Shown here in pieces: positions 44,109-52,414 of a DNA stretch of 64,000 nt. Numbering within the stretch: position 1 is the first letter of the stretch; every line of letters begins with the position of its first letter. The stretch spans positions 1 through 64,000 of the forward strand of contig NZ_AUJE01000015.1 of the NCBI RefSeq assembly GCF_000424065.1. Direction: 5' to 3'. Origin of the DNA: Selenomonas ruminantium subsp. ruminantium ATCC 12561. Its GTDB lineage: Bacteria > Bacillota > Negativicutes > Selenomonadales > Selenomonadaceae. The notes under the pieces are model-generated. The model saw nothing but the letters and a program-made list of their open reading frames with translations, was not told the DNA's origin and did no database searches. Position numbers and translations under genes: made by a program.

Positions 44109-44513
44109 ATGAATTTTAAAATTTTAAAATCACATATTTTTATTTATTTTTTCAAATTAATTATTGTCCTAACAGGAGTGCAAATAATGGGGACAGCAGT
44201 TGTCAATGCAGCACCATGGATTGACTTGGGTTATGGCAATTCTCATGGTGCAAAATGGAGTGTAGACAAAGGCTCCCTTACTGCCTGCGGCCACATTCCA
44301 CATTCAACTTTACGCATAAAAGCTTCCTTGTGCGATGAATATTCAGAATGGGAACAACGTGAATACCGTTTTACCAAACAAGAAGGAATTTGGAAATATA
44401 TGTGGACAGGATACACTGGGAAACATTCCTATATTTCTTCAGGATCCAACTGGGAAAAAGTATCTGGCAACCGCCTAGCTAACGATATTCTTTATATCGC
44501 CACACATCATTAA
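44109..44513 (+). CDS. Small secreted protein, unknown function (type A paralogue)
   Basis: 134 residues with an N-terminal signal (about 1-34, ending VVNAAP). It shares IKAS, IWKYMW, HSYIS and a following NW with the protein encoded at 42617-43108 on the other strand. Two Cys remain. No family recognised. The pair on opposite strands flanks the type B gene. Confidence 0.65.
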   Translation: MNFKILKSHIFIYFFKLIIVLTGVQIMGTAVVNAAPWIDLGYGNSHGAKWSVDKGSLTACGHIPHSTLRIKASLCDEYSEWEQREYRFTKQEGIWKYMWTGYTGKHSYISSGSNWEKVSGNRLANDILYIATHH

Positions 44514-44683
44514 TAAATAGTAATTATTCACCAGTGGTCAGTACCAATGGACGTCAAGCCTATTTGTCTATAAAATACACTACGATGTCTACGAACAAAT
44601 GTACAAATTTATCGTTTATGTACTTCATACAGAGTACATAAACGAGGCTGCTGAATAACTACAATAAATATTAATGCTAGTAA

Positions 44684-44737
44684 AAAATAAATCTAGGGGA
44701 CAAAATCTGAACGCATTTTGTCCCCTAGATTTATTTT
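44684..44737. terminator. Terminator overlapping the 3' end of a secreted-protein gene
   Basis: Arms of 23 bases (44684-44706 and 44715-44737; core CTAGGGGACAAAAT) pair perfectly around an 8-base loop, with A and T runs outside. The stop codon of the minus-strand gene lies inside the stem. It works in both directions. Confidence 0.82.
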
Positions 44738-45177
44738 ATCGTCATAACGAGGATACCATTTTTCATATCAAAACTGCCTTTATACCCTGTACTGCCGTTC
44801 CAAATCACTTTATCCGCCGAGCTTTCGTCGGGCCGTCCATAATGAACACTCAGTTTATGCAGAATCTCTGCAACCTCCCCAGTATCCATCTGCACTGCCT
44901 GCCGTGGGCTTATGCAAAGACGCTCAATACGGCCATACGCATCAACAGACTCCTGATACACAGCCACACCGATACGTCCATGAAATTCCTCAAACACATA
45001 TCCCTTGCGCTGCAGCATGGTTGTATACCCCGGCATATCTGCCACATACGTTCCTACCCGCGGCAGCGAATTCAGCGCATTGATATAACTGCGTCCAACA
45101 CCCGCCGCCAGCACAGAACCTGCACAGAACACGATTACCATAGTCACCATCATCAAAATCCGCCATAACTTTCCCAT
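44731..45177 (-). CDS. Small secreted protein, unknown function (type C)
   Basis: 148 residues with a signal peptide (about 1-24, MMVTMVIVFCAGSVLAAG). The mature part has a VAVYQESVDAYGRIERLCI stretch and ends in a beta-rich segment (SFDMKNGILVMTIK). No family recognised. Base use is closer to the main chromosome than that of the three neighbours. Its stop is inside the terminator stem. Confidence 0.65.
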   Translation of the reverse strand: MGKLWRILMMVTMVIVFCAGSVLAAGVGRSYINALNSLPRVGTYVADMPGYTTMLQRKGYVFEEFHGRIGVAVYQESVDAYGRIERLCISPRQAVQMDTGEVAEILHKLSVHYGRPDESSADKVIWNGSTGYKGSFDMKNGILVMTIK

Positions 45178-45343
45178 GCCAATACCTCCAATCCCTTACA
45201 CAGCGAAAAATCGTCTGAATTTTGTTTCTCTATTATTATCATAAGGCATTTCACAACAAAAAGCAAGAATTTTTCTAAATAATTGTCGTATTTTAACTAT
45301 CAAACCTAAATATATGTCGTATTACTAAGCAAGACAATATTAA
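45178..45343. other. Spacer with no gene
   Basis: AT-rich stretch between the type C gene and the tandem hairpins. It holds TGTCGTATT twice (near 45286 and 45316) but no coding region or terminator that I can see. Confidence 0.4.
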
Positions 45344-45426
45344 GCCCGCATGGGGCCGGTGATGTTTTTCGCAGCGTTTGACAAGCCTGTCTAAGCGAAG
45401 AAAAATATTACCAGCCCCATGCGGGC
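45344..45426. repeat. Tandem hairpin repeat, family 2 copy A
   Basis: A long stem (GCCCGCATGGGGC paired with GCCCCATGCGGGC, continuing through an AT-rich part) closes a loop with TTTGACAAGCCTGTCTAAG. The loop itself can form GACA-AGCC-TGTC. First of three related copies at intervals of 130 and 141 bases. Confidence 0.85.
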
Positions 45427-45473
45427 GCCAATCACCTCGTACTCAAAACATACTTCCAGCAAACCAAACCTAA

Positions 45474-45557
45474 GCCCGTGGGGACTGGCAATGTTTTTCC
45501 GCAGCTTTTGACAAGCCTGTCTATGGCGAAGGAAAAATATTGCCAGTCCCCACGGGC
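45474..45557. repeat. Tandem hairpin repeat, family 2 copy B
   Basis: Stem GCCCGTGGGGACTGGCAAT paired with ATTGCCAGTCCCCACGGGC, then an AT-rich lower part; loop with TTTGACAAGCCTGTCTA. Followed by CGCCTTAGCACC, which is also seen after copy C. The stem differs from copy A at many bases but stays paired. Confidence 0.87.
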
Positions 45558-45614
45558 GCCTTAGCACCACGATGTAACACCGCACTATAATATCGTACTA
45601 CAACAACGCACTAA

Positions 45615-45693
45615 GCCCCGGGACTGATTATGCTTTTCCGACGCGTTTGACAAACCTGTCTAAGCAGAGGAAAAACATCATCAGTCCCGGGGC
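45615..45693. repeat. Tandem hairpin repeat, family 2 copy C
   Basis: Stem GCCCCGGGACTGAT paired with ATCAGTCCCGGGGC; loop with GTTTGACAAACCTGTCTAAG. Followed by CGTCTTAGCACC. It lies 37 bases after the GH78 stop. Confidence 0.85.
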
Positions 45694-45729
45694 GTCTTAG
45701 CACCTCATTGTCTCAATGTAATGTATGTA

Positions 45730-48333
45730 TTACGCCAGATACCGTACCTCCCATTCTCCGGACCCAAACACCTGACTCGTTCCGTTCTTGAAATTAAGCC
45801 CTTCTGCCGCCTGCACGCTGGCACCTTCCGGCAAAGTCAGCCGTGCCCCGGCATTGGGCGGAACCGTCATTTTGACCGTTATCTCGCGGCCTGAACGTTC
45901 CCATTTTATCGCGGCCTTGCCATAGGGGGTTTCATGGCAGGCCTCGGCAAAATGCAAACTGCCGCCCGGCTGCGGATGGAAATTAATGAGCTTATAGCCC
46001 GGCTCCCGTTCGTCATAATCCAGACCTGCACCATAACGATAGAGCCAGTCACCAATCGCACCATAGGCATAATGATTAAAGGAGTTCATATCGGGACTGC
46101 AGAAACTGCCATCCGGCCGCTTGCCATCCCAATGTTCCCAAATCGTCGTGGCTCCCTGTTTTACCGGATAGAGCCAGCCCGGGAATTCCTCCCGTTCCAA
46201 AAGCTTCCAGGCCGCAGCGGTCTGGCCATTTTCCGACAAGGCTTGACACAGGCAAGGGGTTCCCATAAAGCCTGTCACCAAATGACCATCTTCTTCGAGC
46301 ATATCGGCCAATTCTTTTGCCAGCTTGGGACGTACATCCGCAGGCGCCAGTTTATAGGCCAGCACCATGGCATAGGCGGACTGCGTTTTCACCGTCAATT
46401 CACCTTCCGGCAGATAATTGGCCCGGAAACGACGCAACAACTTTTCCAATTTTTGATTAAACGCCGCTGCTTCCTGCAGATACCCCAAAATTTTGGCACT
46501 GCGCGCCACAATCTCCAACGACACCAGATGATAGACAGAACAAGTAAACGGCGTAGGCGTTGCGCCCAGGGGAGTCTTGCCGTCACCATCCAAGGCCAGC
46601 CAGTCACCAAACTGCATTTTATAGTTAAACCGTCCCTGTTCATCCATGCGAGCATCCATAAAAGAAACCCACTTTTTCATGGAATCATACTGACAGCGCA
46701 GAATGGCTGTATCGCCCGTGGCCAGATAAAGGTTCCACGGTACAATGGTCGCGGCATCCGCCCAGCCAGAAGCCCCATCCATGCCCATGTGCTCAATCAT
46801 CTCCGGCGAGGCCACAGGGGTCAGTACATCCGGTACTACATGGGGAACAGCACCGTTATCGGCCTGCTCTGCGACCAAATCGCCCAGCCATTTCTGATAA
46901 AAAGCATGGGTATTCACGAGGAAATTGGCCGTACTGCTGAAAATCTCTGCATCACCTGTCCAGCCCAGCCGCTCATCACGCTGCGGACAATCGGTGGGCA
47001 CATCCAGGAAATTCCCTTTCAGGCCCCAAAGGATATTGTGCTGCAGCTGATTGATGAGCTTTTCCGAACACGCAAAAGAGCCTGTCTGCGGCATATCCGA
47101 ATGGAGCACCTGAGCCGTGAAATCATCGGCCTGGGCATCTTCCGGCCAATCTTCCAGCCATGCATATTGGAAGCCCTGATAGGTGAAATGCGGCGTAAAT
47201 ACTTCTTCCGCATCACTGCCCTTGATATAAGTAAGGGTTTCCTTGGCTTCCCGCAGATTTTCCAGATAGACATTGCCGTCCTTATCCAGAACTTCAAAGC
47301 AATGCAGTTTTACCTGCGTGCCCTTGGCGCCCCGCACCTTGAACGTTACCCAGCCGGACATATTCTGCCCAAAATCAAGCACGCGTTCGCCTTTCGGGGT
47401 TACCAGCATTTTCTGAACCGGAATCTCCCCAGCCACACGAATAGGGGAAGCCGTCTGCGGCTGCAAATTATTCAGCGGATAATCGACACATTGAACCTTA
47501 TGCCACATACCGGCCTCCGGTTCTGCTTTGCCGGCATCATAGGTTTCCCCACCATAGATTTCTGCGAAAAGCACCGGGCTGTCCGCCCCCAGCCAGCTTT
47601 CATCTGTGGCAAAGACTTCCTCCGTACCATCCGTGTAACGCACATGCAGCTGGCCAAAGAAGGCCGTCTGCTCACCGTAGAGATTGCGCACATGATGGAA
47701 GGTCAGCATGCCCTTGTACCAGCCGGCGCCCATATGCGCCCGCAGTTCATTGCGCCCATTTTTCAGGTATTCCGTAACCTCATAAGTCTGATAAGACAAG
47801 CGCTTCTGATAAGCCGTCCAGCCCGGTGCCAGTTCCTCCCGGCCAATCCGCTGTCCATTGATAAAGAACTGATACAGCCCCAGAGCCGTGGTATAAATTA
47901 CGGCCTGTTCGACCGCTTTATCCAGTTGAATTTCTTTGCGCAGATACGTTCCCTTGGAATTATCCTTGTCCGCAGGCGTTTCTGCTGAAATAAACTTCCC
48001 CTGCCAGTTTTCTGCGATATTTCCCGTCAAAAAGCTGACCGGTTCAGACCACGGACACCATTTCCCCTCGGCAGCCGCCCGCACACGCACATAATAGCGT
48101 CTGCCGCTTTGCAGCTTCACATGAGGTTTTATCCCATTGGAGTCCTTACCAGCCATTTCGCCGCTGTCATAGATTAATTGAGTAAAATCTACTTTTTCTG
48201 CCGCCTGTATCTGAAAAGCGCTCTGCCGGAAATTCTTTTTCTCCGTGGCAAACTGCCAGCTAAGCACCGGAAAGCTCGTCACACCTGCCGCTTCTTCCAT
48301 AAAATCCAGCAAAATCTTCTTGATGGTAAACAT
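45730..48333 (-). CDS. Alpha-L-rhamnosidase, GH78
   Basis: About 867 residues. Releases terminal rhamnose from rhamnosides such as flavonoid glycosides or pectin pieces. N-terminal beta domains, then the catalytic barrel with DVPTDCPQRDERLGWTGDA, the GH78 hallmark holding the acidic catalytic residues, and a C-terminal beta sandwich. No signal peptide, so it acts inside the cell. The start is the ATG at 48333, set by GGGGAGGA; the frame is open 58 codons upstream through a terminator hairpin, which rules that part out. It follows rhaM but has two terminators before it, so it probably has its own promoter. Confidence 0.92.
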   Translation of the reverse strand: MFTIKKILLDFMEEAAGVTSFPVLSWQFATEKKNFRQSAFQIQAAEKVDFTQLIYDSGEMAGKDSNGIKPHVKLQSGRRYYVRVRAAAEGKWCPWSEPVSFLTGNIAENWQGKFISAETPADKDNSKGTYLRKEIQLDKAVEQAVIYTTALGLYQFFINGQRIGREELAPGWTAYQKRLSYQTYEVTEYLKNGRNELRAHMGAGWYKGMLTFHHVRNLYGEQTAFFGQLHVRYTDGTEEVFATDESWLGADSPVLFAEIYGGETYDAGKAEPEAGMWHKVQCVDYPLNNLQPQTASPIRVAGEIPVQKMLVTPKGERVLDFGQNMSGWVTFKVRGAKGTQVKLHCFEVLDKDGNVYLENLREAKETLTYIKGSDAEEVFTPHFTYQGFQYAWLEDWPEDAQADDFTAQVLHSDMPQTGSFACSEKLINQLQHNILWGLKGNFLDVPTDCPQRDERLGWTGDAEIFSSTANFLVNTHAFYQKWLGDLVAEQADNGAVPHVVPDVLTPVASPEMIEHMGMDGASGWADAATIVPWNLYLATGDTAILRCQYDSMKKWVSFMDARMDEQGRFNYKMQFGDWLALDGDGKTPLGATPTPFTCSVYHLVSLEIVARSAKILGYLQEAAAFNQKLEKLLRRFRANYLPEGELTVKTQSAYAMVLAYKLAPADVRPKLAKELADMLEEDGHLVTGFMGTPCLCQALSENGQTAAAWKLLEREEFPGWLYPVKQGATTIWEHWDGKRPDGSFCSPDMNSFNHYAYGAIGDWLYRYGAGLDYDEREPGYKLINFHPQPGGSLHFAEACHETPYGKAAIKWERSGREITVKMTVPPNAGARLTLPEGASVQAAEGLNFKNGTSQVFGSGEWEVRYLA

Positions 48334-48389
48334 ACTGATTCCTCCCCGAATCCATATTGTTTGTGCTTCGTTGCTATTGTAGCATGAAA

Positions 48390-48412
48390 AAAGCCCCATT
48401 TCACGGGGCTTT
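48390..48412 (-). terminator. Second terminator upstream of the GH78 gene
   Basis: AAAGCCCC and GGGGCTTT form an 8-base stem followed by six T residues on the minus strand. Confidence 0.8.
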
Positions 48413-48488
48413 AAGGGACTGCAAAAGAGATGTCGGAAACTGCTAAAAATACACCTTAATCTATTGGGTGCAACAAGCACACAAGCAA

Positions 48489-48516
48489 AAAGGAGCTGCA
48501 AATTCACAGCTCCTTT
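48489..48516 (-). terminator. Terminator of the rha operon after rhaM
   Basis: AAAGGAGCTG and CAGCTCCTTT form a 10-base stem followed by a T-run on the minus strand, eight bases after the rhaM stop. Confidence 0.85.
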
Positions 48517-48523
48517 ACCTTTG

Positions 48524-48841
48524 TTATGCCAGATAAAATACCTGCTTCATCTTGGGTTGAGCACCCGTTTCCGGGTCCATTTCCATAACCATAACATCTT
48601 TCATATATTCGTTCCACTTGTCTACCACAGAGCTGGCCGCCTGATATTTTTCCGCATAGTCCACGCCCTTGTCACACTCAAAATAGCCAAACAGCTCATT
48701 ACCTGTGTTCCAAATGGTGTAGTTGCTGATCCCTGCGTCCTTTAACACCTGTTTCAGTTCGGGCCAGATATTATCGTGGCGTTTTTTATATTCGGAAAGC
48801 ATGCCGTCTTTTACCACAGCTTTCCACGCAAAACGTTCCAT
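48524..48841 (-). CDS. rhaM: L-rhamnose mutarotase
   Basis: Interconverts alpha- and beta-rhamnose so that RhaA gets its preferred anomer. 105 residues, the usual size; family features are the start region KRHDNIWPELKQVLKDAGI and NELFGYFEC. It follows the transporter gene by 17 bases and ends the rha operon. Confidence 0.95.
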   Translation of the reverse strand: MERFAWKAVVKDGMLSEYKKRHDNIWPELKQVLKDAGISNYTIWNTGNELFGYFECDKGVDYAEKYQAASSVVDKWNEYMKDVMVMEMDPETGAQPKMKQVFYLA

Positions 48842-48858
48842 AAATCATCGACCTTTCC

Positions 48859-50202
48859 TTATTTATGCGCGACGGCATGCGCATGTGCTTCCGGCTCTAC
48901 CAGCCAGCCATTTTCATCGATTTCATCACCATAGCGATCATGGGTGATTTCATCGAGGGTCTTGCCGCGGTCATCGCCGCCCCAGATGGCACCGGCCAGC
49001 CAGCTTACCACACAGAAACCAATCATCAGCACAGCAGCAATCTGGAAGCCCAGTGCCTCCATGATAAGCGGTACCGCAAAGCCCCAAATAGCGGCCGAAA
49101 ATCTCGTCACAAAGAAGGTAAAGCCCTGCGCGGTCGCACGATAGCGTACGGGGAACAGTTCAGAACTCCAAAGCTGATAGAACTGCTGCTGCATGGAAAA
49201 GCCCCAGACAATCGTGAAGAAGAACAACATCCAGGTCTGCAGCATTTCACCGGGTAGTGCCCAGACAAACCAGCTGATAACCCCCAAGCCGGAGAAAATC
49301 GCGTAAACCTTACGACGATTGAACTTATCGGCCGTATACATAAAGATAATCGTGGTGACAATGCAAACGGCGAAATTCAGGGCCGTCATACCAAGTGCCA
49401 TCGAATTGCTGAGATTGCCTACATGTTCATACACATAGGGCATGAAGAAACCATTGGTACTGGCAGCCAGATTCCAGAAGGCATAAACACAGACACACAG
49501 GGCTACCGTCTTAAAGCTGGTACCGCGGAGAATATCGGCATAGCGGACTTTTTTCTGCTTGATGCCGCGAGCAGCTAGTTCTGCTTCCTGTTTCTTGGCA
49601 GCTGCCCATTCGGTGGATTCCGGCATTTTAAGGCGCTGATACCAAATCCAGGCAGCAACCACAATCAAATGCGCAAAAATCAGGCGGTTACCCAAAAGGC
49701 CAAACATCTCATTCATGGGAATCGAGGCTGCAAACACAACCACGGGGCCAAGCATCCACGCTATCTGTGCCGAACCGCAGTGTTTTGCTCGATTTCTGGA
49801 TGGTGCTTCCTCGGCGATAAATGTCCAGGAAGCCACCACATCAGCACCGACCATCAAACCGACAATTACATAACCCAAAAGGAACATCGGATAATTAGTT
49901 GCCAGACAGATAATGGCCACACCAATCATATAAATCAAAAGTGCCCAGTTATACACGAACTTACGACCATACTTGTCGCAAATCTTGCCACCGATAAGTG
50001 CACCTATCGCCGCACCACCGGTATTGGAGGATAATGCAGCCAAGAGCCCCATCTGCACACTGCTCATGCCCAGATAGTCCTGCCACATACTCAGGCCTGA
50101 AGCCCCCGCTACAATGGAGCCGGCATCAATGTAACTGATGAGACCGGCAATCAGGGTCTTTTTCCAGGCAGACATGTTGTAATCCAGTTCTACGTTTAAC
50201 AC
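48859..50202 (-). CDS. MFS transporter, probable L-rhamnose importer
   Basis: 447 residues, twelve predicted helices. Sugar-porter features include GGKICDKYGRKFVY between helices 2 and 3 and a long cytoplasmic loop after helix 6. The C-terminus is charged and His-rich. No RhaT or ABC rhamnose transporter is nearby, so this gene, within the rha operon between rhaD and rhaM, is the likely rhamnose carrier. Confidence 0.88.
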   Translation of the reverse strand: MLNVELDYNMSAWKKTLIAGLISYIDAGSIVAGASGLSMWQDYLGMSSVQMGLLAALSSNTGGAAIGALIGGKICDKYGRKFVYNWALLIYMIGVAIICLATNYPMFLLGYVIVGLMVGADVVASWTFIAEEAPSRNRAKHCGSAQIAWMLGPVVVFAASIPMNEMFGLLGNRLIFAHLIVVAAWIWYQRLKMPESTEWAAAKKQEAELAARGIKQKKVRYADILRGTSFKTVALCVCVYAFWNLAASTNGFFMPYVYEHVGNLSNSMALGMTALNFAVCIVTTIIFMYTADKFNRRKVYAIFSGLGVISWFVWALPGEMLQTWMLFFFTIVWGFSMQQQFYQLWSSELFPVRYRATAQGFTFFVTRFSAAIWGFAVPLIMEALGFQIAAVLMIGFCVVSWLAGAIWGGDDRGKTLDEITHDRYGDEIDENGWLVEPEAHAHAVAHK

Positions 50203-50272
50203 TTCTTACCCTTCCTTTCGCTTCATAAAATTGTCAAGGCTTAAAAGATTTTGATAATTCCTTTTATTGTTA

Positions 50273-50290
50273 CAGGGGCTTTCGCCCCTG
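50273..50290 (-). other. Intercistronic GNRA-type hairpin
   Basis: On the minus strand CAGGGGC, GAAA and GCCCCTG make a stem with a GAAA tetraloop between the rhaD gene and the transporter gene. No T-run follows, so it is more like an RNA-stabilising or attenuating hairpin than a terminator. Confidence 0.6.
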
Positions 50291-50305
50291 CCGCAACCGT
50301 AAATC

Positions 50306-51124
50306 TTAATCCAGCAAATCGGTATTCAGGTCAATATTAAACTCTTTGGCCAAATCCAGGAAATTCTCCTTGGTGATGGTCTGTTTCTTGCCGCCCATGG
50401 AACGGACTTTCACACAGATTTCCGCGGCTTTTTCCACCGTATCCATCAGGCCAAAGGCTTCGTCGAAGTCATCGCCACAGACAAAGAGCCCGTGATGTGC
50501 CCAAACGACTACGCGATATTTTTCCATGAGTTTTGTTGACGCATCAGCAATGGCCTTGCCGCCGGGCACCATCCAGGGAACGACGCCCAAACCTTCCGGG
50601 AAAATCACGGGGTCTTCGGTCGCCATTTCCCAAAGTTCCCGAGTGAATTCCTTGTCGTTCAGCGGCAGAACAAAGGTCAAAGCAATGAGGTTAGTCGGAT
50701 GGGCATGATAGATAATGCGGTTTTTGCCATCCGTCAGCTTCTTTTTAAGCTCATGATTCGCCAAATGGGTGGGCAATTCGCTGGTGGGGCGGCCGCCCTT
50801 GGCCAGCCCCCAGACGATCCCATAGTTTTCGCCCTTTTCATCAATTTTAATCAGGGCCACGTTTTCCTCAGGGGCAAGTTCTACATTGCGCATATACTTG
50901 CCGCTCCCCGTGACGAGGAAGTATTCCCCGGCCAGCCCCGGCACCGTGTTGCCGATGGGGAGCCATTCTTCTACCTCATGCAGGCAGTCCTTCACGGACT
51001 CCACTTCACTTGCCGGCACACGATAAGTCAGATTGCCGCCATTGCGTTCATGCCAGCCTTTCTTGAATGCATCTGCGGTCAGGCGGATAAAGCCTTCCAT
51101 AAATTTTGCTGCTTTGATATCCAT
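50306..51124 (-). CDS. rhaD: Rhamnulose-1-phosphate aldolase
   Basis: A zinc-dependent class II aldolase that splits rhamnulose 1-phosphate into dihydroxyacetone phosphate and L-lactaldehyde. 272 residues, near the E. coli length. Zinc ligands are visible in YHAHPTNLIAL and WAHHGLF; the N-terminal ERNGGNLTYRV is typical. Located after rhaA with a 16-base gap. Confidence 0.95.
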   Translation of the reverse strand: MDIKAAKFMEGFIRLTADAFKKGWHERNGGNLTYRVPASEVESVKDCLHEVEEWLPIGNTVPGLAGEYFLVTGSGKYMRNVELAPEENVALIKIDEKGENYGIVWGLAKGGRPTSELPTHLANHELKKKLTDGKNRIIYHAHPTNLIALTFVLPLNDKEFTRELWEMATEDPVIFPEGLGVVPWMVPGGKAIADASTKLMEKYRVVVWAHHGLFVCGDDFDEAFGLMDTVEKAAEICVKVRSMGGKKQTITKENFLDLAKEFNIDLNTDLLD

Positions 51125-51140
51125 AAAACTACAACTCCTA

Positions 51141-52400
51141 TCAAATGCGCTTTAACTGCACATTTTCCTCATATTCTTCAATCTGACGGAACCATTCGCC
51201 ATCCTGCGGTGCACCATTGCGGCTGCAGAACTCTGCCCAAATATCGCCGAGCGGCAAGGTCTTTAATTCTTCCTGCACCACCATCAACTTGCTGAACTGG
51301 CCTTTATCCTGCAGGGCCTTGAGTTCTTCTACCGGCTGCAACATGGCAAAGAGCAGGGCCTTCTGGAAGTTACGGTAGCCGACAGTCCAGGCCGATACGC
51401 GGTTAATGGAGGCATCGAAATAATCCAGAGCCATCTTCACCCGGCCATCCAGGCCGCCGCAGCGTACGATTTCCCGGGCAATTTCCTTCGTTTCATCATC
51501 AAAGAGCACCACATGGTCGCTGTCCCAGCGCACAGGCCGTGTTACATGCAGAGCGATTTCATCAAAGAAGGTCAGCAGAGCCGGAATCTTGTCACTGACC
51601 ACTTCCGTGGGATGATAATGACCGTTATCCATCAGTGGAATGCACTTATCCTTGTTCATGGCGGCATAGGTCAGCGAGAACTCGCCGCTGCCGGCGGTAT
51701 AAGATTCCACGCCAATGCCGAAGACCTTGCTTTCCACGCAGGGTTTTACCTTGTTAAAATCAAAGGGTTCAGAAAGAATGGCGTCAATGCTTTCCTTATA
51801 GCGCTTGCGAGGGCCAAGGCGGTCGCCGGGAATATCCTTGAAGCCGTCACCGGTCCAAATGTTCATGACACAGGGCTGTCCCAGTTCCTCCGCCAGATAA
51901 GAGCTGATACGGATAGAGGCCTTGCCATGCTCAATCCAAAATTTGCGCGTTTCCTCATTTGCGGAAGACAAGGTCAGCGGGTCGCATTTGGGATGGGAAA
52001 AGAAGGTCGGATTAAAGTCGCAGCCCAGGCCTCTTTCCTTGCAGAACTGCACCCATTTGGCAAAGTGTTTCGGTTCGAGCTTATCCCGGTCTACCCATTC
52101 GCCCTTGTCGAAGATAGCATAGCTGGCATGCAGATTCATCTTGGGCTTGCCCGGCACCAGACTGATGACCTTGTCGATATCGGCCATCAGTTCTTCCGGC
52201 GTGCGTGCACGCCCCGGATAATTACCCGTGGTCTGGATGCCGCCGGTCAGCGGTTTATTCGGGTCTGTATCAAAGCCCCGCACATCATCCCCCTGCCAGC
52301 AATGCAGGGAAATGCTGACGTTTTTGAGTTTTTCCAAAACCTTTTCCACATCAATGCCCAGGGCAGCATATTTTTTCACAGCTTCTTCAAAACGAGACAT
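51141..52400 (-). CDS. rhaA: L-rhamnose isomerase
   Basis: Converts L-rhamnose to L-rhamnulose with divalent metal. 419 residues, the usual length. Family features: SLHCWQGDDVRGFD, GIQTTGNYPGRA, HASYAIF and MDNGHYHPTEVVSDKI, which include metal ligands. Located 14 bases after rhaB. Confidence 0.96.
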   Translation of the reverse strand: MSRFEEAVKKYAALGIDVEKVLEKLKNVSISLHCWQGDDVRGFDTDPNKPLTGGIQTTGNYPGRARTPEELMADIDKVISLVPGKPKMNLHASYAIFDKGEWVDRDKLEPKHFAKWVQFCKERGLGCDFNPTFFSHPKCDPLTLSSANEETRKFWIEHGKASIRISSYLAEELGQPCVMNIWTGDGFKDIPGDRLGPRKRYKESIDAILSEPFDFNKVKPCVESKVFGIGVESYTAGSGEFSLTYAAMNKDKCIPLMDNGHYHPTEVVSDKIPALLTFFDEIALHVTRPVRWDSDHVVLFDDETKEIAREIVRCGGLDGRVKMALDYFDASINRVSAWTVGYRNFQKALLFAMLQPVEELKALQDKGQFSKLMVVQEELKTLPLGDIWAEFCSRNGAPQDGEWFRQIEEYEENVQLKRI

Positions 52401-52414
52401 CTTCTTACCTCCAG

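Noticed and set aside
45344-45693. CRISPR-like array of three repeats
   Set aside because: Repeat spacing is 130-141 bases, the units are long hairpins with variable stems, and there are no cas genes. This does not fit a CRISPR array.
45934-47988. Long plus-strand reading frame opposite the GH78 gene
   Set aside because: It is an antisense shadow of a strongly supported GH78 gene; the protein has no recognisable domain or convincing ribosome site.
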